This document shows positions 17,009-25,824 of a DNA stretch of 64,000 bases, in pieces (positions within the stretch are counted from its first letter, which is position 1; every line of letters starts with the position of its first letter). Below the pieces are notes generated by a model. The model saw only the letters and a program-made list of their open reading frames with translations. It was not told the DNA's origin and did not search any database. Position numbers and translations under genes: made by a program. The stretch spans positions 222,246-286,245 of the forward strand of contig BEHN01000002.1 in NCBI GenBank assembly GCA_002898535.1, in the 5' to 3' direction. Source of the DNA: a bacterium HR11 (GTDB lineage: Bacteria > Acidobacteriota > HRBIN11).

Positions 17009-20000
17009 CTACTTTTCCGGTAGGATGACCCGGACTTCGGCGGGGACGCCCTCGACGGGAGCCACCGACGCTTGGCCCCGCCGGCCCTCCTTTTGGGCCT
17101 CGACGATAATGCCCCCCTGCGTCGGAACCCGGCGGAATTCCAAGAACCCTTGTTCGTCGGTCAAGACCGTCTGAACACGGGGGCCGCAAAAGTAAGTCAG
17201 GTCCAGACCGCCCGGCGAACGGAGGGTCACCCGAGCCCCAGCGACGGGCCGCCCTTGGGCGTCTATGACCTGAACCCGGAGCGGGGCGCCTAAGCTCAAC
17301 CGAAAGTCCACGAAGGCAGTCTCCTGGGCCACCGTCAGGCCCTCGACGAAGCTCGGCGCATAGCCGTCGGCAGAGGTGACGACGTTTAAGGGCACGCCCA
17401 TCGGGAGGCCGTAGACCGTATATTCTCCCATGCCCGCCCCGGATTGCAGGTACGACCCCTGGCGGGCGTCATAGACCTGGACCTCGCCCTGCACGGGGCG
17501 GCCCTGCATGTCCAGGATCTTGCCCCGCAGGGTTCCGCCCGTCGTCAACTCGACCCGCAGGGTCGGCGGGATCCCCTGGGGATCGTCCCAGGTCTGCTCG
17601 AAGCGGGCATATCCCGGCCGAACGACCGTCAGAGTCGTCGGACCGGTCGAAAAGCCGATCAGCGAACAGGTCCCGTCGGGACGGGTGGAGCAGGCGGCCC
17701 AGAAAAGGCCGACCCCGGACGCCGAAGCCGCCGAAGGCCGGATGGAGACCCCGGCCCCTTCGAGGGGAGCGCCGGTATCGGCCCGGACGACCTGCACGTC
17801 CATGCGAGTCGGCGGCAGGCGGATCTCGACCGACGCTTCCGAAGCTTCAGCAGGAGCGCCGACCTGAATCTCGCCATTGACCTGAGTCCCGTCCAGACTC
17901 TCGTAAAAGAAGCGATACCGATCGGCGGGCTGGGTACAAACCTGAAAAGTCGGATCTCCCTTCAGCGAAACCCGAGCCCATGAAGGCGCTCCCGGGGACT
18001 GCCCCGACCGAGACCGGGCCACGATATTCAAAGTGCCCGTCGTCAGGGGGGTCGTCCCGTAAAGTATCCGACCCGTCAGTCGGAAGGCGCACGCCCGGAG
18101 CAAGACGTCCCGGAGTTCACCGGCCCGGACCTCGACCTGGACCGGGGCAGGCCGCTGGAAACCCCGCTCCGCCTCGGTCGCCGCCGTCACTCGATAGGCG
18201 CCCTCCGCTAAGAGGGGCGTCGTCACACAGCCGGAGGCGTCTGTCGTCAGAAGCGGGATGGCCTGCAAAGAATAATCCAGTCCACCTTCCGGATTTTGCC
18301 AGAGGACCCGGACGAGTGCCCCGGCGACCGGCGCCTCTTGTTCGCCCAAGACGCAAACCCGAAGCCGCCCGCCCGGCTTCAGGACGATTTCCGTCGGCTG
18401 GACCTCACAGGCCGGGCTGACTTCTATCCGTTGGACCGCGATCGCAAAATCTGGATGGCTGACGGTGACTTCGTAGCGGCCCGGCATCAGGGTGCCCAGG
18501 GGCACGTCGCCCCGCTCGTCCGTGACCTTCCACGAATCCCTGCCCCCGAGGGAGAAGAGCCGGCCCTCGGTCCGTCGCACCGAGACGACAGTCGCCAACG
18601 GGACGGGCTGGCCGGAAGCGTCTCGCACGTGCACCTGCACGAGGCACCCGCGGTCCACGACGATCTCGCCCAGGTCTTTGCTTTCACCGGGTCGGACCGA
18701 CACCGAGAGTTCCCGGACCCCGTGATCGGGCGCCTCGATTTGAATCCAGACGACGCCCGGAGCCACTTCCCGGTCGAACGACCCCTGGACGTCGAAGACG
18801 GGTTCGTCGGCACCGCCAAATGCCACAAAGGCCTGGACGCCCTCCGGAGACGTAAAAGCCCGGACGTAAAAGAAGGGGATCGGTTTCTTGTCGGCCGTGA
18901 CGACCCGCCCCCGGACGCGGGCCTGGCGGGCCAAAGTAAGGACGACCCCCTTCGAATTGGCGGCGACCCTCACGGAGCCCCATCCGACTTGGGCGTATCC
19001 CGTAGCGCTGGCCCGCAGTTCATAGCGGACATCCGCCTCGAGACCGCCTATGACGAAGGTCCCGTCGGACCCCGAGGTCGCCTCTATTTCAAGCGCCCCG
19101 ATGCTAAGGACGCCGTCTAAGGGCGTGGCCGTGATCCGGGCGTTGGGGACCGGCCGGCCCGTATCGTCCACGACCCGGCCCTCGATGGTCGCCCCCCGCC
19201 GGAAGACGACTCGCCCGAGGTCGTGCCGCTCCCCCGCCCCCGCCAGCCGAAGTTCCTGCCGGACGGACCGGTACCCCGACGCTTGGAAGACGACCTCGAC
19301 CGGCACCGACGGGACCAGCCCGACCCGGAAACGACCCTTTTCGTCCGGCGCCTGCCATTCGGTCAGGAGGGGGAGCCGCCACTGAACCGGTCCTTCCAGA
19401 AGCCGGACGGTCGCCCGCACGTTCCGTAAGACGTCCCCGTCCTCGTCGACGGCCACGCCGACGATCTCATGGCCCGGGACGAGCCGCACGGTACGGCGGG
19501 CCGACTCGCCGGAACTCAGCCGGAGGGCCTCCGTCAACTGAACGCCCCGACCCGGCGCCCGCACCAGGAGTCGGAAGTCTACGCCCGATGGGAGGCCGTA
19601 CAACGTCACCTGGCCCTCGGCGTCCGTCACCGGGACCTGGTCCCGGAGGATGGACCATAGTCGGGAAGACGGATTCCCGGCTACGGCGGGTAAGAGAGAG
19701 ACACGGGCGTTCGGGACCGGTCGGTCCTGCATGTCGACGGCCCGCACGGTCAATTGGGCACCGCCCCGGATGACCCGAAGTCGGACCCGGGCCGTCTGAC
19801 CCGCCGCGACCGTCGCCGTGCCGGGGACGCCCGTGTAGCCCGTCATGTGGACCATCAGCCGATAGGCGCCCGGCAGGAGGCCCGAGACCCGGAATCGCCC
19901 CTCCCTGTCGAGAGGGGTCGTCCATGCAAAGAGGGGCTCCCGGTCGTACGTCATGGCATCCGACCATCGGTCGCGTAACTTCAAGTGGAAGGCCCGAACG

Positions 20001-20419
20001 ACGCCCCCGGCCGGGGCGACGCCCGTCTCGGAGACGACCTCGCCCTCGATGACACCGGCCTTCTGGAGACGTAGCGTTAAGGTCACCCCGGCCTTGAGGG
20101 AACTACACTCCTGCAAGCCGACCCGGGACCGCGTCTCGTCCCACGCCAGGACGTCATACCGCCCGGAGGCGTCCGAAAATTCGGCCCGGCCCTCGGCGTC
20201 CGTCGTCCCCTGAAGGATTCGGGCCGATGCCCGGTCCCGGTCACAGGGGACCAGCCGCACGGCGGCTTGAGGGACGGGCTGACCCGCCTCGTCTAAGACC
20301 CGCACGACCCCCGGTGGGGGCGCCGAGGCGCCCTCGGTCGGACGGGCCAGGCCGTTCGTCCCCAAAGCCAGCCAGAGACCGACCCCGCCGATGCTGATAC
20401 GGATGAGTCCCCTTCGCAT
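17009..20419 (-). CDS. Large secreted protein of tandem carboxypeptidase-regulatory-like (Ig-fold) domains
   Basis: A 1136-aa protein with an N-terminal signal peptide (hydrophobic ISIGGVGLWLALG, cleavage near GLARP). It consists of roughly 10-11 successive beta-sandwich repeats of the CarboxypepD_reg/SpaA type. Each repeat shows a version of GxVxDxxGxPVPxAxVxL followed by TDxxGxFxxxGLPxGxYxLxVxAxGY (for example DDTGRPVPNARITATPLDG and DAQGRPVAGARVTLRSPGG). No catalytic domain, membrane anchor or sorting signal is visible. Such proteins are abundant in Acidobacteriota-like genomes. A cell-surface or secreted binding/scaffold role is likely but unproven. The start ATG 20419 has GGAGG 8 bp upstream; the open frame continues another 203 codons of non-coding repeat DNA. 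Confidence 0.82.
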   Translation of the reverse strand: MRRGLIRISIGGVGLWLALGTNGLARPTEGASAPPPGVVRVLDEAGQPVPQAAVRLVPCDRDRASARILQGTTDAEGRAEFSDASGRYDVLAWDETRSRVGLQECSSLKAGVTLTLRLQKAGVIEGEVVSETGVAPAGGVVRAFHLKLRDRWSDAMTYDREPLFAWTTPLDREGRFRVSGLLPGAYRLMVHMTGYTGVPGTATVAAGQTARVRLRVIRGGAQLTVRAVDMQDRPVPNARVSLLPAVAGNPSSRLWSILRDQVPVTDAEGQVTLYGLPSGVDFRLLVRAPGRGVQLTEALRLSSGESARRTVRLVPGHEIVGVAVDEDGDVLRNVRATVRLLEGPVQWRLPLLTEWQAPDEKGRFRVGLVPSVPVEVVFQASGYRSVRQELRLAGAGERHDLGRVVFRRGATIEGRVVDDTGRPVPNARITATPLDGVLSIGALEIEATSGSDGTFVIGGLEADVRYELRASATGYAQVGWGSVRVAANSKGVVLTLARQARVRGRVVTADKKPIPFFYVRAFTSPEGVQAFVAFGGADEPVFDVQGSFDREVAPGVVWIQIEAPDHGVRELSVSVRPGESKDLGEIVVDRGCLVQVHVRDASGQPVPLATVVSVRRTEGRLFSLGGRDSWKVTDERGDVPLGTLMPGRYEVTVSHPDFAIAVQRIEVSPACEVQPTEIVLKPGGRLRVCVLGEQEAPVAGALVRVLWQNPEGGLDYSLQAIPLLTTDASGCVTTPLLAEGAYRVTAATEAERGFQRPAPVQVEVRAGELRDVLLRACAFRLTGRILYGTTPLTTGTLNIVARSRSGQSPGAPSWARVSLKGDPTFQVCTQPADRYRFFYESLDGTQVNGEIQVGAPAEASEASVEIRLPPTRMDVQVVRADTGAPLEGAGVSIRPSAASASGVGLFWAACSTRPDGTCSLIGFSTGPTTLTVVRPGYARFEQTWDDPQGIPPTLRVELTTGGTLRGKILDMQGRPVQGEVQVYDARQGSYLQSGAGMGEYTVYGLPMGVPLNVVTSADGYAPSFVEGLTVAQETAFVDFRLSLGAPLRVQVIDAQGRPVAGARVTLRSPGGLDLTYFCGPRVQTVLTDEQGFLEFRRVPTQGGIIVEAQKEGRRGQASVAPVEGVPAEVRVILPEK

Positions 20420-20616
20420 GGCCGCGCCTCCTTGACCGCGCTCGCTATCACTCCGGCGTTCCCTATCCGTACGGTATTGATATTGGCAAATGAGGGAAAT
20501 CATTGCAAGCGGCCCGGGTCGGTTCGCAGGACCGGCGGGGCCGGTTCGCCCATCCGCCTGCATCTCGATGGGCGCATCAGAAGACGCCCGCATGACGGTG
20601 GGCACTTGGTGCCCTC

Positions 20617-20885
20617 TTATCAGAGCCGTTCGGTTGGTGAAAACCCGCATGGATTCGGCTTTTCCGACCCTTCGGGAAGGACGGTTTTTCAAGCTTTGGC
20701 AGATAGGCAGTTCGGCAGATGGGCAGATGGTCCCAAAAGCTCTGGGGCTGATCCTTGCCCACCCGGCTTCTATCTGCCTATCTGCCGACCTACCCATCTG
20801 CCGGATGCTTGAAAAATCGTGCTTCCCGGGCGATGGAAAAGGCCGTCCCGACGCCATCCTCACGAACAGAACGACTCTGTTATCA
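20617..20885. repeat. Family-A inverted-repeat element, complete copy A1
   Basis: Left arm 20617-20694 (TATCAGAGCCGTTCGGTT through TTTTTCAAGC) and right arm 20807-20885 (GCTTGAAAAATCG through ACGACTCTGTTATC) are imperfect inverted repeats of about 75 bp. Between them, inner octamer arrays also face each other: GGCAGATAGGCAGTTCGGCA at 20698-20730 and TATCTGCCTATCTGCCGACC at 20771-20803. The whole element could fold into one long hairpin. It has no coding capacity. The rest of the 20420-21019 gap holds only a weak promoter. Confidence 0.8.
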
Positions 20886-20898
20886 GTCCCGATCGGTC

Positions 20899-20927
20899 TT
20901 GCACCGAAATGGCTCGTAGGATAGAGT
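20899..20927 (+). promoter_or_regulatory. Possible sigma-70 promoter of the subtilisin-like protease gene
   Basis: TTGCAC at 20899-20904 and TAGAGT at 20922-20927 with a 17 bp spacer, about 90 bp before the ATG. The leader then contains a GAAGTCG/CGACTTC hairpin (20940-20961) and a T5 run at 20973, which might attenuate. Confidence 0.4.
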
Positions 20928-21019
20928 AATGGGCATGACGAAGTCGGCCTCGTGCGACTTCGGCCTCTTCCCTTTTTCCCGACGCCATCATACCGACCAT
21001 AACCCCATGGAGGAGGGCG

Positions 21020-22249
21020 ATGCATCACCGCATCTACGGGGGGAGGGCATCTCGGGTCCTCCTGTCAATTCTGCTTCTGACACTGGGTCTCGCTGGCGGG
21101 TCCTTCGTCGGGTCGGCCCCCCAGCGGCCCCATCCCAAGTTCGTGCCGCCCCAAGCGGGGCAACCCATCCTGCCGGACCAGTTTATCGTGCAACTCCAGC
21201 GGGATGTGGTCCCGGCCGACATCCATGCGTTCCGTCAGCAGGCTGAACGCATGGGCCTGGAAGTCGTCTTGCAGAGTGACGGTCCTGTGCCTTTTATCAC
21301 CGTTCGGGGCCCTGAGGCCGTCGTCTTCCGGCTGGCCGACGACCCGCGCGTGCGTCTGGTGGAGCACGATGGTCCCGTTTATGCCGTGGAGCAAACGCTC
21401 CCCTGGGGCATCGACCGGATCGATGCCGACGTCAGCCCGACGGCAAATATCAACGGCGTCGATGAGCGAGTCGGGGTCGATGCGTTTATCATCGACACGG
21501 GGATTCAGCCGGACCATCCGGACCTGTATGTCGTCGGGGGTCGCAACTTTACAAGCAAGAACCCCGACGCATGGAAGGACTGCAACGGTCACGGTACCCA
21601 CGTGGCGGGTACGGTGGCGGCCTTAGACAACACATACGGGGTCGTCGGGGTAGCGCCGGGTGCGCGGCTGTGGGCCGTTCGGGTGCTTGGCTGTGGCGGC
21701 TCGGGCACATGGTCCGCAGTCGCCGCCGGGGTCAACTGGGTGACCCAGTGGAAGCAGTCACATCCGACGTCGCCGGCGGTCGCCAACATGTCCCTGGGCG
21801 GGAGCGGTCACAACGCCACAGTCCATGACGCGGTCGTCACGTCTATTCAAAACAACGTCGTCTATTGTATCGCCGCCGGCAATGACGGGGCCGACGCTTC
21901 TAACTTCGAACCGGCTCACGTGACGGAGGCCCTGACGATCACGGCGACCGACTCGACGGACACGATGCCGTCCTGGGCCAACTGGGGGTTCGTCGTAGAC
22001 CTGGCCGCCCCGGGCGTGAGCATTCTGAGCACGTACTTGCGGAGCGGCTACACGACCCTGTCGGGGACGTCGATGGCGACCCCCCACTGTACCGGAACGG
22101 CTACCCTCTACTTGGCGACACATCCGACGGCGACGGCCTCGGATGCCATGAACGATATCGTGACGAAGGCCCAGACCTTCGGCGGTTTCACGGCCAACAC
22201 GGACCCCCAGGGTCGGCGATATGCCATCGTCTATGCCGGCCGGTACTGA
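21020..22249 (+). CDS. Secreted subtilisin-like serine protease (S8, proteinase K group)
   Basis: Exported endopeptidase of 409 aa; GGAGGAGGG precedes ATG 21020. It has a signal peptide (about residues 1-32), then an inhibitor_I9-type propeptide (ILPDQFIVQLQRDV through EHDGPVYAVEQ, about residues 50-122), then the S8 domain. The catalytic triad is D159 (FIIDTGI), H191 (NGHGTHVAGT) and S351 (LSGTSMATPH), with the oxyanion Asn in IAAGNDGAD. The overall form (ANMSLGG, WAVRVLGCGGSGTWS) resembles proteinase K/aqualysin-type thermophile proteases. It is convergent with the VOC gene, with a shared hairpin between them. Confidence 0.95.
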   Translation: MHHRIYGGRASRVLLSILLLTLGLAGGSFVGSAPQRPHPKFVPPQAGQPILPDQFIVQLQRDVVPADIHAFRQQAERMGLEVVLQSDGPVPFITVRGPEAVVFRLADDPRVRLVEHDGPVYAVEQTLPWGIDRIDADVSPTANINGVDERVGVDAFIIDTGIQPDHPDLYVVGGRNFTSKNPDAWKDCNGHGTHVAGTVAALDNTYGVVGVAPGARLWAVRVLGCGGSGTWSAVAAGVNWVTQWKQSHPTSPAVANMSLGGSGHNATVHDAVVTSIQNNVVYCIAAGNDGADASNFEPAHVTEALTITATDSTDTMPSWANWGFVVDLAAPGVSILSTYLRSGYTTLSGTSMATPHCTGTATLYLATHPTATASDAMNDIVTKAQTFGGFTANTDPQGRRYAIVYAGRY

Positions 22250-22304
22250 CTCTGCGATCGAGGTCGAGGGGACTGCACGCCGGCCCGGACCCGGTACACG
22301 GTCT

Positions 22305-22335
22305 GGCCGGCCCGCCAGTGAGGGGCGGGCCGGCC
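22305..22335. terminator. GC-rich bidirectional hairpin between convergent genes
   Basis: A 12-bp perfect stem, GGCCGGCCCGCC pairing with GGCGGGCCGGCC, around a short AGTGAGG loop. It lies 56 bp after the protease stop and 56 bp after the VOC-gene stop on the other strand. It lacks a clear T-run on either side, so termination is inferred from position. Confidence 0.5.
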
Positions 22336-22390
22336 TTGCGGAAGAACCCTGCAAACCCGGTGGGCCCCGTCGCAGTGGTGATCTTTCCAT

Positions 22391-23257
22391 TCACGCTGGG
22401 GGCTCCAAGAGGACGATGCGGTGGCCGTCGGGGTCCGAGACCTGCGGGCGGCGACCGGCGGGCGTCTCGACCCACAGGACCGGTACGCCGGCCGCCTCCA
22501 GACGCGGAAGGAGCGCCGAGACCGGCTGTCCGTCGGGTGGGACCAGGGCGAAGTGGTCCAGGCCGACGGCATCCGGCGGGGGCGGCGGCGCACCGACGCC
22601 GGCCCACGTGTTGACGGCCACGTAGTGGTGATAGCCATGGGCCGAGAAGAAGAGGGCCGACGGCCACCGGAGGGCCACATCGAACGCAAGCAAGTCCCGG
22701 TAGAAGGCCTCGGCCCGGCGCAAGTCGGCCACCTGGAGGTGAACGTGACCGATGGACGTCCCGGCTGGCATCCGCCAGGGCGTGTCGATGGAAGCCGACC
22801 GCAGGAGGTCTTCCCAGTCCAGGGCATCGACGGTCATGAGGACTGAGCCGCCCCGACGGGGCCATCGGTCCTCGGGTCGGTCGACGTAAAATTCCAGGCC
22901 GTTGCCGTCGGGGTCTCGCACGTAGAGGGACTCCGTCACGGCGTGATCGGCGCCCCCTTCCAGGACAACGCCGACGTTCGTCAGATGGACGAAAAGACGG
23001 GCCAGGTCGGCTCGGTCCGGAAGCCGGACGGCTACATGAAAAAGGCCGGTCGTGCGAGGCGGTCTGGGCCGAGCGTCGGGACGGACCCACAGGCGGAGGA
23101 TAGGCTCGGAGGCGTCTTCGGGGAGGAGGTCGAGGCCGCCGTCCCGGGGCCGGACGTGGAAGCCGAGGCCCTGTTCATAGAAGGCCCGAGCCCCGTCACG
23201 CACGACGAGCTGGACCCAGGGGATGAGGACGGGCCATGCAGAGACCGTTCGGGACAT
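22391..23257 (-). CDS. VOC/glyoxalase-fold dioxygenase-like protein (CatE type)
   Basis: A 288-aa protein with two tandem vicinal-oxygen-chelate domains. The first begins WVQLVVRDGARAFYEQGLGF, the second SIGHVHLQVADLRRAEAFYR. Metal-ligand candidates are H in LFHVAVRLP, E in NGLEFYVDRP, H in IGHVHLQVAD and the final E in RIVLLEPPA. The layout resembles CatE/YfiE-type extradiol dioxygenases (catechol 2,3-dioxygenase family); the true substrate is unknown. ATG 23257 is used because the conserved domain starts soon after; upstream in-frame codons are repeat DNA. Confidence 0.8.
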   Translation of the reverse strand: MSRTVSAWPVLIPWVQLVVRDGARAFYEQGLGFHVRPRDGGLDLLPEDASEPILRLWVRPDARPRPPRTTGLFHVAVRLPDRADLARLFVHLTNVGVVLEGGADHAVTESLYVRDPDGNGLEFYVDRPEDRWPRRGGSVLMTVDALDWEDLLRSASIDTPWRMPAGTSIGHVHLQVADLRRAEAFYRDLLAFDVALRWPSALFFSAHGYHHYVAVNTWAGVGAPPPPPDAVGLDHFALVPPDGQPVSALLPRLEAAGVPVLWVETPAGRRPQVSDPDGHRIVLLEPPA

Positions 23258-23334
23258 CGACGCAACTCCAGGTCCGTTGGATAAGGGAACAGGACGGCGG
23301 GACGACGGGACGGGGTCCAAGAAACGACCACGGG

Positions 23335-23660
23335 CCAAGATACAAGATACAAGATGCAGGATGCAAGATGCAGGATGGGAACGGGGGACGAGGCCCCGGT
23401 CCCGGGAGAGAACCGGAGCCGTTCGGGAGTTTGGGAATTCGGTAGCATCCCAGCCCCGCTCGCCAGAGCGGGGTCGCCATTTCAACGGTACGGGGTTGAA
23501 TAAGGGCCACGGAGGCTCCAGACCATTCGCCAGCCGCGGACCGGCCGGGTCGGCCTCGTCACGCCGTCACGCAACTGGACAGATTGAACCTATGGATATA
23601 GGCCCTACGGCTTTCCGCCGATCCCGCATCTTGCATCATGCATCCTGTATCCTGCATCCT
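23335..23660. repeat. Inverted GATGCAG arrays flanking a family-B element
   Basis: 23335-23378 is an array of GATACAA/GATGCAG/GATGCAA units, and 23625-23660 (CATCTTGCATCATGCATCCT onward) is its inverted counterpart. Between them are a TTCGGGAGTTTGGGAATTCGG array (23418-23443) and a full family-B unit (23446-23532) with palindrome CCCCGCTCGCCAGAGCGGGG. The array ends about 27 bp before the uracil-DNA glycosylase start. Confidence 0.78.
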
Positions 23661-23689
23661 GGCGTGAGACCCATCCTGCCCGGCCGGCG

Positions 23690-24379
23690 ATGAACGATTG
23701 GGAGCGTCTGTATCGGGAAGTCATCGACTGCCGGCGGTGTCCCCGGCTCGTCGAGTACCGGGAGTCCGTCGGTCGCCTCAAGCGGCGGGCCTACCGGGAT
23801 GAGACCTACTGGGCCCGCCCCGTCCCCGGCTGGGGCGATCCCCGGGCTCGGCTCCTCGTCGTCGGTCTTGCTCCGGCGGCCCACGGCGGGAACCGCACCG
23901 GCCGCATCTTCACGGGCGATGCCTCCGGCAACTTCCTGATGGCCGCCCTCCACCGGACCGGCTTTGCGAATCAGCCGTATTCTCTCCACCGGGACGACGG
24001 CCTGGTCCTGCGGGACGTTTACATCACGGCCGTCGTGCGGTGCGCCCCGCCGGGCAACCGACCCCGACCGGACGAACTCCGAAACTGCCGGCCCTTCCTG
24101 ATTCGGGAGCTGGAGCTCCTGACTGGCGTACGGGTCGTCCTGACGCTCGGGGAGGTCGCCACACAGGGGTTTTGGGCCGCCTGGTCGGCGTGGCGGTCCC
24201 TGCCGAGGCCGCTCCGGATTCGATTTCGCCACGGCGGCGAATGGCCCCTGGACGAAGCCCGCGTGCTCCTGATGAGCTATCATCCGAGCCGGCAGAATAC
24301 TCAGACGGGTCGCCTCACGATGGCGATGCTCGTGGCCGTCCTGGAGCGGGCTCGAGAGCTTTTGGGGTCTGGGGATTAG
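23690..24379 (+). CDS. Uracil-DNA glycosylase, family 5 (UdgB-like)
   Basis: Base-excision repair enzyme that removes uracil from DNA. It has 229 aa. N-terminal cysteines (CRRCP) suit the 4Fe-4S cluster of family 4/5 enzymes. Motif A is VGLAPAAHGGNRTGRIFTGD: the family-5 form has Ala where other UDGs carry a catalytic Asp/Asn. Motif B is MSYHPSRQNTQTGRLT, containing the conserved His. Family-5 enzymes also act on hypoxanthine and are common in thermophiles. The ATG has no clear Shine-Dalgarno sequence and sits just after a repeat array. Confidence 0.92.
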   Translation: MNDWERLYREVIDCRRCPRLVEYRESVGRLKRRAYRDETYWARPVPGWGDPRARLLVVGLAPAAHGGNRTGRIFTGDASGNFLMAALHRTGFANQPYSLHRDDGLVLRDVYITAVVRCAPPGNRPRPDELRNCRPFLIRELELLTGVRVVLTLGEVATQGFWAAWSAWRSLPRPLRIRFRHGGEWPLDEARVLLMSYHPSRQNTQTGRLTMAMLVAVLERARELLGSGD

Positions 24380-24430
24380 GCGTCAGGGGCCGGGCTCCAG
24401 ACCGTCGACCTAAGGCCGGGTAAACCGAAC

Positions 24431-25504
24431 ATGAGCATCGACGTGCGGACGTACCTGGGTCAGCTCTTCTGGGTCGGCTTGGAGGGGCTTGAACTGGCCC
24501 CGTATGAGCGGGAATTCCTCCGGGACGTGCGGCCCGGCGGGATCATCCTGTTCCGACGTAACGTTGGCCATCCGGAGCAACTGGGTCGGCTCATCGAGGA
24601 CGTCTACCGGACGGTCGGTTCGCCGCCCCCGTGGGTCGCCGTCGACGAAGAGGGCGGCCGGGTCCAGCGTCTGCAGGGCATCCTGCCGACCCTGCCGTCG
24701 GCCCACTGGCTGAGTCAGGTGCCCGGCTTCCCCCATGAACGCTACCACGAGCTCGTCGCCGAGTGTCTCTTCCATTTAGGCATTCGGGTCAATCTGTATC
24801 CGGTCTTAGACCTATGCCAGTCGGATAGCTGGATGCATGGGTTTGAACGCTGTATCGCCGCCGACCCCCGGGTCGTCGTCCGGCAGGCCCGACTCATCGC
24901 TCGGGCCTACCGCCGGCGGGGCGTGGCCCTCTGCATGAAGCACTTTCCCGGTCTGGGCCGGGCCGTGCAGGATACCCACGTCGGTCGGGCCGTCGTCCCG
25001 GTCGATGAGGCGACTCTGTGGGCGACGGACCTTCGGCCCTTTCGGGCGATGCGCCGCTGGATCCCGATGACGATGGTCGCCCACGCCGAGTATCCCGCCT
25101 GGGACCCGGGGGTCCCGGCTTCTCTGTCAGCCCGGGTCTATGAGGTCCTGCGCCGACGGCTTCGCTACTCAGGTCTGGCCCTGACCGACGACCTCCAGAT
25201 GGACGCCGTCGCCCGCCGATGGAGTCCCGTCGAGGCCGCCTCGCTCGCCCTCCGGGCCGGGGCCGACGGCCTCCTGTTTGCCCACGGCCTGACCTCGGCC
25301 GACTTGGCCCTGGCCGAAGTCCGGGCCCACGTGGCCTATCGGGCCGAACCGGCCCTGGCCGCCCGCATCCGTCGGATTTTACGCTGGAAGGCCCGCTACC
25401 TCCGGGAGCCGCCTCGGGTCGCATGGCCTGAATTCGATATCGCCCGTCGCCGTCTGACGGGCCTGCTGGATGCCTTCGGGTGGTCGTCGGCTGAATCGGC
25501 GTGA
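24431..25504 (+). CDS. nagZ: Beta-N-acetylhexosaminidase NagZ (GH3)
   Basis: Glycoside hydrolase family 3 enzyme that removes N-acetylglucosamine from anhydromuropeptides in peptidoglycan recycling. It has 357 aa, a single TIM-barrel domain without the second GH3 domain, as in NagZ. Motifs are GGIILFRRN, VDEEGGRVQRL, the mobile-loop KHFPGLGRAVQDTH carrying the His-Asp acid/base dyad, and the nucleophile Asp in LTDDLQMDAV. It has no signal peptide, so it is cytoplasmic. It follows the glycosylase gene by 51 bp and is probably co-transcribed with it. Confidence 0.94.
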   Translation: MSIDVRTYLGQLFWVGLEGLELAPYEREFLRDVRPGGIILFRRNVGHPEQLGRLIEDVYRTVGSPPPWVAVDEEGGRVQRLQGILPTLPSAHWLSQVPGFPHERYHELVAECLFHLGIRVNLYPVLDLCQSDSWMHGFERCIAADPRVVVRQARLIARAYRRRGVALCMKHFPGLGRAVQDTHVGRAVVPVDEATLWATDLRPFRAMRRWIPMTMVAHAEYPAWDPGVPASLSARVYEVLRRRLRYSGLALTDDLQMDAVARRWSPVEAASLALRAGADGLLFAHGLTSADLALAEVRAHVAYRAEPALAARIRRILRWKARYLREPPRVAWPEFDIARRRLTGLLDAFGWSSAESA

Positions 25505-25695
25505 CGGGTGATGAGTGACGCGCCATCGTCCTGGACAGGTGGGTGGATGGGCGTAGGAAGCGCGGTCTACAGCCTGCCGGTGACGGTGGCGTATAGAGGG
25601 GAACGTCCCCTCGCAGGGACAGATGTCGTTTCTGTCGAAGACGACGCCGATGCCTGGCCAGGTAGCGGCCTCCTCTCCTATCTCCGTCGGCCGAG

Positions 25696-25737
25696 TCGCC
25701 CCGGACCCCGCTCTCGGGCGAGCGGGGCTGGGATGAA
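25696..25737. repeat. Family-B GC palindrome upstream of the sigma-54 promoter
   Basis: ACCCCGCTCTCGGGCGAGCG followed by GGGCTGGGATG, in reverse orientation relative to the copy at 23452. The rest of the 25505-25777 gap shows nothing recognisable. Confidence 0.62.
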
Positions 25738-25777
25738 AACCTGCCCCTCGGCTCACCCGCTCACCCTTTCCCCTTTC

Positions 25778-25793
25778 TGGCACGCGCCTTGCA
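25778..25793 (+). promoter_or_regulatory. Sigma-54 (-24/-12) promoter
   Basis: TGGCACGCGCCTTGCA matches the sigma-54 consensus TGGCACG-N4-TTGC(A/T) completely. The invariant GG (25779-25780) and GC (25791-25792) are separated by exactly 10 bp. It lies 31 bp upstream of the DUF6600-like gene. Transcription should need RpoN and an enhancer-binding activator, neither of which is in the window. Confidence 0.8.
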
Positions 25794-25824
25794 AGTATGT
25801 CAAGACCTGCTTCGGAGGTGAGCG

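Noticed and set aside
20940..20977. Intrinsic terminator in the protease leader
   Set aside because: The 7-bp stem is 11 bases from the T-run, too far for a standard terminator; kept only as a possible attenuator in the promoter entry.
17009..21028. 1339-aa version of the large repeat protein
   Set aside because: The first 203 codons run through non-coding DNA including the family-A element; GGAGG and a signal peptide mark ATG 20419 as the start.
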